DNA of 64,000 nt from Crocosphaera sp. UHCC 0190 (lineage in GTDB: Bacteria; Cyanobacteriota; Cyanobacteriia; Cyanobacteriales; Microcystaceae). Within the stretch, counting starts at the first letter, position 1. Every line of letters begins with the position of its first letter. The notes beneath the pieces were generated by a model. That model was not told the DNA's origin. It worked only from the letters and a program-made list of their open reading frames with translations, and did not search any database. The position numbers and the translations under genes are program-made. The stretch covers positions 106,105 to 170,104 of the forward strand of contig NZ_JAYGHP010000010.1 of assembly GCF_034932065.1 (NCBI RefSeq). Reading direction: 5' to 3'. Of this stretch, positions 35,977 through 45,001 are shown in pieces.

Positions 35977-37050
35977 ATGAAAGCATTAATTCTTTCCGGT
36001 GGAAAAGGAACTAGATTGCGGCCCCTAACCTATACGGGAGCCAAACAATTAGTACCTGTGGCAAATAAACCAATTTTATGGTATGGAATTGAATCAATTG
36101 TAGCAGCAGGAATTACCGATATTGGTATTATTATTAGTCCCGAAACTGGGGAAGAAATTGAATATCAAACCGGAAAAGGTGAACAATTTGGGGCTAAGAT
36201 TACTTATATCGTCCAGGATCATCCTTTGGGGTTAGCTCATGCTGTTAAAGTTGCTCAGCCCTTTTTAGGTGATTCTCCCTTTATTATGTATTTGGGAGAT
36301 AACCTAATTCAAGACAGTTTAAATAGCTTTTTAGATGAGTTTAAAAGTAAACAGCTTGATAGTTTAATTTTACTCCGTTCCGTGCCTAATCCTACGGCAT
36401 TTGGTGTAGCAAAAGTCGATGAAAAAGGGCGAGTTTTAAAGTTAGTTGAGAAACCCAAAGTCCCCCCTTCCAATTTAGCTTTAGTAGGGGTTTATTTTTT
36501 CTCCCCTACCATTCATAAAGCTATTGCTTCAATTCAGCCTTCAGCACGGGGAGAATTAGAAATTACTGATGCGATTCAAGAATTGATTAACACTCAAAAC
36601 AATGTTGAAGCATTACAACTTCAAGGCTGGTGGTTAGATACAGGTAAAAAAGATGATTTATTAGAAGCAAATCGGATTATCTTAGATAACAAATTCGAGA
36701 TAATTATTGAAGCAGAAGTTGATGATAAAAGTCAAATAAGTGGACGGGTACATATTGACAAGGGTTCTAAAATCATTAATAGTACCATTCGCGGTCCTGT
36801 CATTATTGGTCAGAATTGTCATATAGAAAACTGTTTTGTTGGGCCCTATACAAGTATTGGCGATAACTCGACTTTAATTGATGCCGATATTGAACACAGC
36901 GTAATTTTAGAAGGAGCAAAAATCTTAGAAATTCATCAACGAATTGTTGACAGTTTAATTGGGCGACGTGCTAAACTGGAAATGGCTCCTCAAAGGCCGA
37001 AAGCCCTGAGGTTTATGGTGGGAGATGATTCTCATATTGAGTTAGTTTAA
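35977..37050 (+). CDS. rfbA: Glucose-1-phosphate thymidylyltransferase, long form
   Basis: 357 residues. The N-terminal nucleotidyltransferase domain begins MKALILSGGKGTRLRPLTYT and holds the substrate loop LGDNLIQD. A C-terminal left-handed beta-helix (hexapeptide-like, about 245-345: SQISGRVHIDKGSKIINSTIRG...) makes this the long type also seen in antibiotic and actinobacterial pathways. It makes dTDP-glucose for rfbB. Short intergenic gaps on both sides suggest one operon. Confidence 0.88.
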   Translation: MKALILSGGKGTRLRPLTYTGAKQLVPVANKPILWYGIESIVAAGITDIGIIISPETGEEIEYQTGKGEQFGAKITYIVQDHPLGLAHAVKVAQPFLGDSPFIMYLGDNLIQDSLNSFLDEFKSKQLDSLILLRSVPNPTAFGVAKVDEKGRVLKLVEKPKVPPSNLALVGVYFFSPTIHKAIASIQPSARGELEITDAIQELINTQNNVEALQLQGWWLDTGKKDDLLEANRIILDNKFEIIIEAEVDDKSQISGRVHIDKGSKIINSTIRGPVIIGQNCHIENCFVGPYTSIGDNSTLIDADIEHSVILEGAKILEIHQRIVDSLIGRRAKLEMAPQRPKALRFMVGDDSHIELV

Positions 37051-37112
37051 TCAGGTAAAAATATAATTAATGAAAAATTGTCAATACTCGAAACAATTTT
37101 GAGGCATTATTT

Positions 37113-38411
37113 ATGAATAACAGAAGACTAAAAGTCTTACTAATTATTGAACAATGTAATCCTGATTGGTCATCAGTCCCCTTACTTGCCTATAATTTCT
37201 ATCAAGAAATTAGTCGATTTTCTGATGTTACTTTAGTCACTCATGAGAGAAATAAAAAAGCATTAGAAAAACATCCAGAACATCAAAATATTGTTTATAT
37301 TTACGAAAGTAAATTTAGCAAAATTTATCATAAAATCATAGCAACACTAACTTCTATCGGTAGAAAAAATTGGCCACTATATATAGCATTGAGTTATCCC
37401 ATTTATGGGGAGTTTAATCAGCAAGTTTATCAGAAATTCAAAGATAAAGTTTTAGAAAAGGAATATGATATTGTTCATGTTATCACTCCAATGATGCCCA
37501 GATATCCAGTCAAAATTATTAATGCTTGTCAAAATACGCCTTTTTTATTAGGCCCAGTTAATGGGGGTGTACCTTTTCCTACTGGTTTCCAAAAAGTAGC
37601 TAGACAAGAATTTGCTTATTTTAATTTTCTCAGAGCTATTGGAAGATATTTAATACCGGGTTATGTTGAAACCTATAAAAAAGCTGATAAAATTTTAGCT
37701 GGCTCAACTTATACCTTAAACTTATTAAAAGATTTGTTCGCTATTTCAGATGATAAGATTAATCTTTTCTATGAAAATGGTATTTCTCAAGATTTTTTTA
37801 AGAAGCAACAAGTCAACGCAGATGCTCAATATATTAATCTTTTATTTGTCGGTCGTTTAGTTCCCTATAAAGGTGCTGATATGGTAATTGAGGCCATTAA
37901 TAATTTAGCAGAAGAGGTTAAAAATAAAGTAAAATTAACCATTGTCGGAGATGGCTCAGAAAAGAATATTTTAGTCGATCAAGTTAAAAATTTGAGATTA
38001 GAAAATATTGTCAATTTTACAGGTTGGGTAAAACAACATGAAACCTTAGAATATTATCAGAATTCAGATATTTTTTGCTTTCCTTCTATTAGAGAATTTG
38101 GAGGTGCTGTTGTCTTAGAAGCTATGGCTTGTGGTTTACCTTGTATTGTTGCTAATAATGGAGGAATTGGTGAATATGTAAATCAAGAAACCGGATTTAG
38201 TATTGATCCCAAATCAAGAGAATATTTAATTACGGAGTTAACAGACAAAATAACAATTTTAGTACAAAATGAACAGTTAAGACATCAAATGTCAGCTAAA
38301 TGTTACGAACGAGTTCAAGAATTTGAATGGAGTCAAAAAGCAAAAAAAATAGCCCAAATCTATCATGAATTGATAGCTTCTGTCGAAAAGAAAAAAAAAT
38401 CTTTGAGTTAG
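37113..38411 (+). CDS. Family 4 (GT-B) glycosyltransferase
   Basis: 432 residues. The C-terminal half has the GT4 features LLFVGRLVPYKGADMVIEAI near 247-266, VGDGSE near 286, and the nucleotide-sugar motif FGGAVVLEAMACGLPCIVAN near 329-348, with E-x7-E spacing. The N-terminal half is a variable acceptor domain. A poly-Lys end (KKKK) is present. It overlaps no neighbour; the rfbB ATG is 4 bases after its stop region. It should add a sugar to the glycan built by this cluster. Confidence 0.88.
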   Translation: MNNRRLKVLLIIEQCNPDWSSVPLLAYNFYQEISRFSDVTLVTHERNKKALEKHPEHQNIVYIYESKFSKIYHKIIATLTSIGRKNWPLYIALSYPIYGEFNQQVYQKFKDKVLEKEYDIVHVITPMMPRYPVKIINACQNTPFLLGPVNGGVPFPTGFQKVARQEFAYFNFLRAIGRYLIPGYVETYKKADKILAGSTYTLNLLKDLFAISDDKINLFYENGISQDFFKKQQVNADAQYINLLFVGRLVPYKGADMVIEAINNLAEEVKNKVKLTIVGDGSEKNILVDQVKNLRLENIVNFTGWVKQHETLEYYQNSDIFCFPSIREFGGAVVLEAMACGLPCIVANNGGIGEYVNQETGFSIDPKSREYLITELTDKITILVQNEQLRHQMSAKCYERVQEFEWSQKAKKIAQIYHELIASVEKKKKSLS

Positions 38412-38414
38412 CTT

Positions 38415-39491
38415 ATGTTATTATCTGAAGACAAAAAAAGTATCCTAATCACTGGCGGCGCGGGATTTATCGGTTCTAACTTTGTTCATCATTGGTGTCA
38501 CCAATATCCTGATGCTCATGTTGTCGTTTTAGATGCCTTAACTTATGCGGGAAACCTCGAAAATATAGCCAGTTTAGAAGACAGAGAAAACTTTAAATTT
38601 GTTAAGGGAGATATCTGTGATCGCTCTTTAATTGCTGAGCTTTTAAAAGAAGAAAATATCAAGATTGTCGCCCATTTTGCCGCAGAATCTCACGTTGATC
38701 GTTCTATTCTTGGCCCTGATGCCTTTATTCAAACCAATGTGATCGGAACTTTTACCTTATTAGAGAGTTTTCGTCATTATTGGAATGATAAAAATAAGCC
38801 AGAAGATTATCGTTTTCTTCACGTTTCTACTGATGAGGTTTATGGTAGTTTAGAAGCTGATGATCCAGCTTTTACAGAGACTACGCCTTATGCTCCTAAT
38901 AGTCCCTATTCTGCCTCAAAAGCAGGGAGTGATCACCTAGCACGAGCTTATTATCATACTTATGGTGTGCCAACAATTATTACTAATTGTTCTAATAATT
39001 ATGGCCCTTATCACTTCCCTGAAAAGTTAATTCCTTTGATGTGTATTAACATCTTATTAGGGAAACCTTTACCTGTATACGGAGATGGACAAAACATTCG
39101 AGATTGGTTATATGTAGGGGATCATTGTTCAGCTTTAGAGACAGTAATTAATCAAGGAAAACCAGGAGAAACCTATAATATTGGGGGAAATAATGAGGTT
39201 AAAAATATCGATTTAGTGACCATGTTATGTGAGTTAATGGATGAATTAGCCCCTAATTTACCCGTTAAACCTGCTAAACAATTAATTACCTTTGTTAAAG
39301 ATCGGCCAGGCCATGATCGCCGTTATGCTATTGATGCCACTAAAATTAAAACAGAATTAGGTTGGACACCTCAAGAAACCGTAGAAGGAGGGTTAAGAAA
39401 AACCATTCAATGGTATTTAGATAATCAAGTTTGGTGGCAACCTCTATTATCCCAAGAATATCAAGACTATTATCAAAAAGTATATGGATAA
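38415..39491 (+). CDS. rfbB: dTDP-glucose 4,6-dehydratase
   Basis: 358 residues of the extended SDR type. The NAD motif [11 protein letters not shown] (about 13-23), AAESHVDRS near 89-97, STDEVYGSL near 136, and the [10 protein letters not shown] catalytic Tyr/Lys near 167-176 are complete, with [14 protein letters not shown] further on. It makes dTDP-4-keto-6-deoxyglucose. The 3,5-epimerase gene rfbC needed next is not in this cluster. A 26-codon relic frame without a start lies just after the stop. Confidence 0.93.
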   Translation: MLLSEDKKSILITGGAGFIGSNFVHHWCHQYPDAHVVVLDALTYAGNLENIASLEDRENFKFVKGDICDRSLIAELLKEENIKIVAHFAAESHVDRSILGPDAFIQTNVIGTFTLLESFRHYWNDKNKPEDYRFLHVSTDEVYGSLEADDPAFTETTPYAPNSPYSASKAGSDHLARAYYHTYGVPTIITNCSNNYGPYHFPEKLIPLMCINILLGKPLPVYGDGQNIRDWLYVGDHCSALETVINQGKPGETYNIGGNNEVKNIDLVTMLCELMDELAPNLPVKPAKQLITFVKDRPGHDRRYAIDATKIKTELGWTPQETVEGGLRKTIQWYLDNQVWWQPLLSQEYQDYYQKVYG

Positions 39492-39609
39492 ATAGGGCAG
39501 TTAGTTAAATTAAGAGAAAAAATATGACTTTGATTTTCCCAATATCTTTCCTTATTCCTGGGATGAACTGTTAGCTGAATTGACTATTAAGCAATCTATG
39601 TGATCTCCC

Positions 39610-40206
39610 TTAAGGAAAGCGATCGCTATGGGGGTAAAATCTTAATCTTCCAGGGCCAAGATACAAACCTTGGGCTTTTTTTCCCACTGGATAAGCAGTA
39701 ATACCAAATTGATAATTTCCAGCAATTTGAGGATTTTTTTGAGGTTTAAGTCCAATGCTAAAAGTTTTTCCTGGTGGGATAGGTGGCTCAAAATTAATCG
39801 TAATTTTATTATTGTCAAGATTCCGTTTCACTTCAGCAACAGTTAAATTTTCACCTCTATTAATGGGTTTACCTTCAAAGGCAAAAGTTTCCTCCAGATA
39901 AAAATATATTGTATCTGGGCCTTGACTTTGTTGAATCGTCAATTTTTGTAAGGGTTCACCTACATTTTCGGGTAATTCTAGGGTGAAATAATAGTTAGCA
40001 CCTCTAACTCTAATGCTACTTAAAGTTGTCGCCACATCAACAAGACGAGGGGATTTATTAAATATAGTAACACCATTGCCTATTTCTAGAGCCAAGAGAG
40101 GAGCAACACTCAACACCAAAGCACTGACAATTCCTAACATATATTTTAAGGCAATAAAACCTTTTGTTTTATGTTTGGCAGTCATTAAATCATAATTTAC
40201 GATCAT
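39610..40206 (-). CDS. DUF2808 secreted/periplasmic protein
   Basis: 198 residues. A long basic N terminus is followed by a hydrophobic signal segment (ALKYMLGIVSALVLSVAPLLALE, about 19-41), then a beta-sandwich-like domain with VDVATTLSSIRVRGANYYFTLELPENVGEPL, LEETFAFEG, and the end block GTY-like NYQFGITAYPVGKKAQGLYLGPGRLRFY. This is the cyanobacterial DUF2808 family of exported proteins, role unknown. An internal ATG at residue 8 could be the real start. Confidence 0.82.
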   Translation of the reverse strand: MIVNYDLMTAKHKTKGFIALKYMLGIVSALVLSVAPLLALEIGNGVTIFNKSPRLVDVATTLSSIRVRGANYYFTLELPENVGEPLQKLTIQQSQGPDTIYFYLEETFAFEGKPINRGENLTVAEVKRNLDNNKITINFEPPIPPGKTFSIGLKPQKNPQIAGNYQFGITAYPVGKKAQGLYLGPGRLRFYPHSDRFP

Positions 40207-40332
40207 TTGATAAAAAGGAAGTAATGAACAGTCATTTTTGATTACGATCTACATCATAGCTTATTGATAAGCCATTGTGTATTTAAACTGCTTATTGGTT
40301 AAATGAAATAAAAAAGTTATACCACAATAATA

Positions 40333-41508
40333 TTATTCAATATTTTTATTTTCTGCTTCTTCTTCTCTCGAAGATAGTTGAAAGGATTCAGTTGTATTTT
40401 TTGATGTTTTTGACTCAAGTTGCCATTGATCTAAAACATCTTTAACTAACACTTCTTTTAACCATACTTGACAAACAACTGCTAAAGGTAGAGCTAAAAA
40501 TAATCCTAAAAATCCAAAAATTGTTGCAAAAAATACCTGAGAGAGTAAGGTCATAGCAGGGAGTAGAGATACTCGATGAGCCATGACTAAAGGCGTTAAA
40601 ATATTCCCTTCAATCTGCTGAATAGTAATATAAAGAATTAGCACTGTCAGGGATTTCCAAGGAGCTTCTAATAAAGCGATAGCCATGGGGGGAATCACAC
40701 TTAAAGCTGGGCCAATATTAGGAATAAAAGTTAAAATTCCAGCTAACATTGCTTGAGCTAAACTGAGGCGAATTCCCAAAATTGACAAGCTAATAAAACT
40801 CAAAATAGCAATAACTGTCATATTAAATAAAATCCCTAATAGCCATCCTTGTAATGCTTCATCACATTCCGTTAAAACCTGATCAATTTTCTGTCGATAA
40901 AATGAAGGAAATAAACGAATAAATCCTTGACGATAGGCGTGAGGATTTGCTAATAACATTAAACTAAGAGCTAATAACAATAAAAAAGTCAAAGGGATTC
41001 CTAATGTCATATAGAAAACATTTAAACCTTGACCTGCAATTTGCTGTACTAATGGTTGTAATTGTTGGAGCAATTGGTCTGTGGTTGGTAAGGATTGAAT
41101 TAATTCAGGATCGAGGCGAGAAACAAATTCTTTTAGGGTAATAATTAATTGATCAATACCTTGGGGAACTAATTTTAATAACTCAGGTAATTGTTCAGCA
41201 AAAGGAGGAATAATAATCCAGAAAAATGCCGTTAAAGTAGCGATTAAAAGGCTCATAGCTAAGAGAACAGCATAACTGCGACCTATGCCCCATTTTTGGA
41301 ACCTTTGAACAGCATGATTTAGGGAATTAGCAATAATAACTGCTGTAAATAATAACAGCAATAACTGACGAATTTGCCAGAGTATATAGAGGGAAATTGC
41401 TAGGATAATAAAGCCAAGCCATTGAGAGAACGTCATAAGCAACTTAGAGATTAAGTGTTTGTCTAAGAAAGGATTTATAGATGAGAAGATTTCTCCTTGA
41501 TTCGCCAC
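40333..41508 (-). CDS. AI-2E (PerM) family membrane protein
   Basis: 391 residues with about eight membrane segments. The family patterns are present: FTAVIIANSLNHAVQRFQKWGIGRSYAVLLAM near 54-85, a soluble middle region with a QLPELLKLVPQG helix, and FIPNIGPALSVIPPMAIALLE near 259-279. Members export small molecules or ions; no signal is known for this one. It overlaps the 64-residue membrane protein gene by 34 bases, which suggests translational coupling. Confidence 0.87.
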   Translation of the reverse strand: MANQGEIFSSINPFLDKHLISKLLMTFSQWLGFIILAISLYILWQIRQLLLLLFTAVIIANSLNHAVQRFQKWGIGRSYAVLLAMSLLIATLTAFFWIIIPPFAEQLPELLKLVPQGIDQLIITLKEFVSRLDPELIQSLPTTDQLLQQLQPLVQQIAGQGLNVFYMTLGIPLTFLLLLALSLMLLANPHAYRQGFIRLFPSFYRQKIDQVLTECDEALQGWLLGILFNMTVIAILSFISLSILGIRLSLAQAMLAGILTFIPNIGPALSVIPPMAIALLEAPWKSLTVLILYITIQQIEGNILTPLVMAHRVSLLPAMTLLSQVFFATIFGFLGLFLALPLAVVCQVWLKEVLVKDVLDQWQLESKTSKNTTESFQLSSREEEAENKNIE

Positions 41509-41669
41509 ACCAATAATAAAGTCATGCTTAGGGGAAGAACCATGACAAAAATGGTGGCATTAATATGATTAGGAACCACAGGAATCAAAGGAGCAAGATA
41601 TTTAATTATCAGAGAAAATCCCAAAGAGATCATTAAAATTTTCAGAATAAAACCCATGATATTGTTCAT
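41475..41669 (-). CDS. Small two-helix membrane protein upstream of the AI-2E gene
   Basis: 64 residues, with hydrophobic segments at about 5-27 and 34-54 and a basic C terminus (WRIKEKSSHL). No family is recognised. Its 3' end overlaps the next gene by 34 bases on the same strand, and such overlap favours a true gene. It may be an accessory subunit, but that is inference. Confidence 0.5.
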   Translation of the reverse strand: MNNIMGFILKILMISLGFSLIIKYLAPLIPVVPNHINATIFVMVLPLSMTLLLVWRIKEKSSHL

Positions 41670-41755
41670 ATTTCCTCATCAATAAAGTTTATAATGATCA
41701 ATGTAACCTAACATGGTATGGTACTGATTGCCGTCATTCTAGACTTAATAAATTA

Positions 41756-42433
41756 ATGTCCGAGATTGAAACCCTGTTAGTGCAAATTCGTCAAGAAGCA
41801 GAACGAAAACCCTTTCCCGTTGATCTTCCTATTTATCAGGCGGCAGGGAAAAACCCTGCTGATGCTATATTATATGCGGGAAATCTTAAGAGTCAGATCT
41901 GCTTTTTTGGCCGAGATTTGGGACGGGATGAAGTTCACGCCGGACAACCCTTAATTGGCGCAGCAGGAACCCTGGTACGCAAAGGTTTTTATTGGGCCAT
42001 GAATAAAGAAACCCCCACCAATCTAGCTGACTTACAAACTGTTTGCGATCGCGTTTTATTGACCAACACAGTTCCTTACAAACCCCCAGGTAATAAAGCC
42101 TATTCTACCGAAGTTAAGGAAAGATTTCGCCCTTTTGTGGCCCAACTATTAGTCCTGTATTGGCAAGGCACTCAAATTATTACTCTGGGGACAGAAGCGT
42201 TTAAATGGTTTACCCCCTATACGACAAAAGCAGAGATGGATAACTTTTGGCAACGCAGCGATCGCTATGAAGCTAAACTCCCTATTACCCTCCAAGGGAG
42301 CGATGATCAAGGAAAGTCGTGTCAGCGTCAAGTTTATCTACTTCCTTTGCCTCACCCTTCCCCCCTCAATCAACGATATTATAGAAAGTTCCCCCAAATG
42401 CTACAACAACGGTTAAATGAATTTGAGTTTTAG
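41756..42433 (+). CDS. Uracil-DNA glycosylase superfamily protein
   Basis: 225 residues. The UDG fold signatures are present: CFFGRDLGRDEVHAGQPLIGAAGTLVRK near 49-75 (the position of the GEAPGxxE-type motif) and LTNTVPYKPPGNKAY near 100-114. The C-terminal PLPHPSPLNQRYY motif near 198-210 supplies the His-Pro-Ser catalytic loop. No four-Cys iron-sulfur cluster pattern of families 4 and 5 is seen. Uracil excision is the family role; activity here is not proven. Confidence 0.8.
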   Translation: MSEIETLLVQIRQEAERKPFPVDLPIYQAAGKNPADAILYAGNLKSQICFFGRDLGRDEVHAGQPLIGAAGTLVRKGFYWAMNKETPTNLADLQTVCDRVLLTNTVPYKPPGNKAYSTEVKERFRPFVAQLLVLYWQGTQIITLGTEAFKWFTPYTTKAEMDNFWQRSDRYEAKLPITLQGSDDQGKSCQRQVYLLPLPHPSPLNQRYYRKFPQMLQQRLNEFEF

Positions 42434-42457
42434 CTCTGATTGCGCTAAAAAACAGGT

Positions 42458-42463
42458 TACAAT
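42458..42463 (+). promoter_or_regulatory. -10 box of the tRNA gene
   Basis: TACAAT, with TSS expected near 42470, just before the tRNA. The -35 region (about 42435-42441) is a poor match. Confidence 0.35.
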
Positions 42464-42472
42464 GGGAAACAT

Positions 42473-42545
42473 GGGTGTGTAGCTCAAAGGATAGAGCAAC
42501 GACCTTCTAAGTCGTCGGTTACAGGTTCGAGTCCTGTCACACCCG
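42473..42545 (+). tRNA. tRNA-Arg (anticodon UCU)
   Basis: 73 bases. Acceptor stem GGGTGTG/CACACCC with G discriminator; D arm TAGCTCAAAGGATAGAGCA; anticodon stem ACGAC/GTCGT around loop CTTCTAA (anticodon TCT); T arm ACAGG-TTCGAGT-CCTGT. CCA is not encoded. It reads AGA (and possibly AGG) codons. Confidence 0.97.
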
Positions 42546-42558
42546 TTAATAAACGTAA

Positions 42559-42580
42559 AGACACCCTAATTAGGGTGTCT
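42559..42580. terminator. Perfect 22-bp palindrome between tRNA-Arg and rpmA
   Basis: AGACACCCTAA and its exact complement, followed by TATT on the forward strand. It is placed to end both the tRNA transcript and the convergent rplU-rpmA transcript, though the T run is weak. Confidence 0.55.
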
Positions 42581-42609
42581 TATTGCTTCGACAAAGAGGC
42601 TAACTTAAG

Positions 42610-42873
42610 TTATTCAGCGGCCACAGGATAAATGCTGACCTGTTTGCGACTTCTGGTTTTATGTTCAAAGGTGACGATACCATCGATCAAAGCAAACAGG
42701 GTATCATCATTGCCTCGTCCTACATTATTCCCAGGATGAACTTTGGTTCCCCGTTGACGAACTAGAATATTGCCAGCTTTAACAACTTGGCCACCATAGC
42801 GTTTAACCCCTAGTCTCTGAGATCTAGAGTCACGCCCGTTTCTGGTACTACCCGTTCCTTTCTTATGAGCCAT
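42610..42873 (-). CDS. rpmA: Ribosomal protein L27
   Basis: 87 residues. Starts [20 protein letters not shown], then [24 protein letters not shown] and [17 protein letters not shown]. It lies at the 50S peptidyl-transferase site. It lacks the Firmicutes-type cleavable N-terminal leader. It follows rplU by 44 bases, the universal rplU-rpmA pair. Confidence 0.97.
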   Translation of the reverse strand: MAHKKGTGSTRNGRDSRSQRLGVKRYGGQVVKAGNILVRQRGTKVHPGNNVGRGNDDTLFALIDGIVTFEHKTRSRKQVSIYPVAAE

Positions 42874-42917
42874 AATTCCTTCTTATCTATTTCCTGTTGA
42901 TTGTTTCTATTGTAGAT

Positions 42918-43310
42918 TTATTCTTCCTCATCGGTTACTGTTGTCACTAAGACTGGTTCTGATTGATCTACAGAACTTTCTGCAATGACGGAACCGTTAA
43001 GGGTGATGGAAGTAATCATCAGACGGGTTAATTCCTGACGATGTCCCCGTTTTTTGCGGGTTTTCTTCTTGGGTTGCATTTTATAGACGATCACTTTACG
43101 TCCCCGTCGATGTCTTAAAATGGTTCCTTCAACGGTTGCTCCTTCAATAAAAGGCTGTCCTATGGTGATTTCATCATCATTGTTAATCAACAGCACTTTA
43201 TCAATGGTATAAGAATCGCCCTCATCAGAGAAGAGACGATTAAGGTCATAAAAACGCCCTGTTTCAACGCGGAGTTGTGTACCACCCGCTTCAATAATTG
43301 CGTAACTCAT
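42918..43310 (-). CDS. rplU: Ribosomal protein L21
   Basis: 130 residues. MSYAIIEAGGTQLRVETGRFYDLNR start, DEITIGQPFIEGATVEGTIL middle, and the basic KKKTRKKRGHRQELT rRNA-binding block. A C-terminal extension ending DEEE is longer than the usual 103-residue bacterial form, as I recall in some cyanobacteria. First gene of the rplU-rpmA operon. The leader before it (43311-43440) has no evident gene. Confidence 0.95.
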   Translation of the reverse strand: MSYAIIEAGGTQLRVETGRFYDLNRLFSDEGDSYTIDKVLLINNDDEITIGQPFIEGATVEGTILRHRRGRKVIVYKMQPKKKTRKKRGHRQELTRLMITSITLNGSVIAESSVDQSEPVLVTTVTDEEE

Positions 43311-43471
43311 AAATTTATCCTTGGTCAGTTGCCGTACAGGTAGCAGAAAGGGAAAGATTTAACGATCACAGACTGCTTTTTATCGATGCCATACCTGATC
43401 CGAGCAGGAATTAGACACACAATCCCTTATTATCCTAGATAATTTTGATAGATGTCAAGTTAAACGATTAT

Positions 43472-44530
43472 TTAATTCTCGTCACCAAAATCAATATAAG
43501 ACATTCCTGTTTTCTTGTCGGTAAGCCATTTTTGATACTTTTCATAAATTTCAATCCCCGGAATGGGTTCCTGGAATTCTTTGGGTTGTTTATATTCTGT
43601 GGGAGGATGTTCTAGACGAATACTGATGATGGCATGATAAGGCTTAAACCATTTCCGCATCACCTTGATCAACTCATCAAACTTGAGATAAGAAATCGCG
43701 TGTCTGTTAGAAAGAGCAATAAATTGAATCATCAACGTATAAGTTTCTGGGTTACTTTGTCGCTCAGCCAGCCCAATAATCTGTCTTAGTTTTTCAAAAA
43801 CACTATAATTAACTACCACCAAAGCCATTAAACTCTTAAAATCCTGTAAATCACTTTTGCCCAAATTTTGAATCATTTCCGAAATGATCCGCAAAATAGA
43901 ATAGTCAGCTAGTTGATAGGTTTTGAAGAGAGAAAGCAATTGTAATCCCAGTTCACTTTCTGATAATTTATCCAGGTGTTTGGCGTAAGATTGTAAAGCA
44001 GTTTTTCCTTCTTCTGTTTTAACTTGGGGGAGCAGATCAGCTAGGCTTTCTTGTAATTGTTGACGAAAGGCTTCTTTATTTTCGTGATCTTTTAATAAGT
44101 TCTCAACTAATTGATAAAATTCTTGTTGTTTAGTACCACGATAGCGTAATTCAGTTTGGTCAATAGAAATGAAACTATCTTTGGCTTCAATGGCCACTTT
44201 CAGGAGTTGTAAACTACGATAAAGTCCAGCATACTCGTTCAGATCTCGTCCAAGCAAATATTTCATTTTGACAAAGATCAGAAATTCTTCTTTACCAAAT
44301 TTCTCATTGTCGATCGCTTGGGCCGTTTTGGCAAAAACCAGCACATCCGTCATTTCCCGATTATGAAGAAACTTAGCACTCTCAGACACTTCTGGCTTAC
44401 TCAATTTGCCAAATAGCTCATCAACCAGACTATCTTCACCAATCACATTACGATTCCACCAAGGGACATCTTTAGTAGCATCATGGGGGGTTGGGGAAAT
44501 CGATGTAGAAGTATCAGGGGTATTATTCAT
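43472..44530 (-). CDS. Conserved cyanobacterial hypothetical protein
   Basis: 352 residues, soluble and strongly alpha-helical, acidic and Leu/Lys-rich, with a polar N terminus (MNNTPDTSTSISPTPHD) followed by DVPWWNRNVIGEDSLVDELFGKL. The C-terminal part contains KVMRKWFKPYHAIISIRLEHPP. No signal peptide, membrane segment or known motif is recognised. The even helical periodicity suggests a repeat-like scaffold or adapter. Alone on its strand. Confidence 0.6.
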   Translation of the reverse strand: MNNTPDTSTSISPTPHDATKDVPWWNRNVIGEDSLVDELFGKLSKPEVSESAKFLHNREMTDVLVFAKTAQAIDNEKFGKEEFLIFVKMKYLLGRDLNEYAGLYRSLQLLKVAIEAKDSFISIDQTELRYRGTKQQEFYQLVENLLKDHENKEAFRQQLQESLADLLPQVKTEEGKTALQSYAKHLDKLSESELGLQLLSLFKTYQLADYSILRIISEMIQNLGKSDLQDFKSLMALVVVNYSVFEKLRQIIGLAERQSNPETYTLMIQFIALSNRHAISYLKFDELIKVMRKWFKPYHAIISIRLEHPPTEYKQPKEFQEPIPGIEIYEKYQKWLTDKKTGMSYIDFGDEN

Positions 44531-45001
44531 GGGGTTTCTCCTCTAAGAGCGCAGACTTCATAGGGTTTGGGCGTTATTAACGTAGGCTCAAGATCATGAT
44601 CCTGGTTCCATAAAAACCAAGTTTTCTCTGACTTACCCAGTTGACCAAGATTTTGACTACAACTTTAGGTTGCCCAAGAAATCCCCAAATCTAACGTCAT
44701 TAGACAATGGATTGAAGCAGAAAAAAGTGGAAAATTTTGTTAAGCCGTGGAAATCTAGGCAATAGATGACAATGTTTCAGAAAGTTAGATGTAGACTGGT
44801 AAAGGGAGTATACAGCTACGGGAAAGGCAAAAGGCAAAAGATGACTCCACAAAGGTTTCAACTTTTACCGATGTCCTAACCCATGATTAGACGGCTGTGA
44901 CTTGATGAGTCTTTCAAGCATCATTGAGTGTGAGTGATCCATTGTCCTCAAAGTCTCCCCAAATACTTAACCGTCTCATCACCTAAGACCAAGGGTAAAC
45001 T
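44531..45001. other. Gene-free stretch before lysA
   Basis: No gene is supported. It contains a 22-codon frame (44671-44742, EIPKSNVIRQWIEAEKSGKFC) that looks like the tail of a lost gene, and a GGCAAAA direct repeat near 44824. A related AAAAGGCAAAAGGATGG string lies near 34066. Confidence 0.4.

Noticed and set aside
39519..39602. 26-codon frame after rfbB (YDFDFPNIFPYSW...)
   Set aside because: No start codon, no partner sequence and no confident family; may be a gene tail relic, too short to call.
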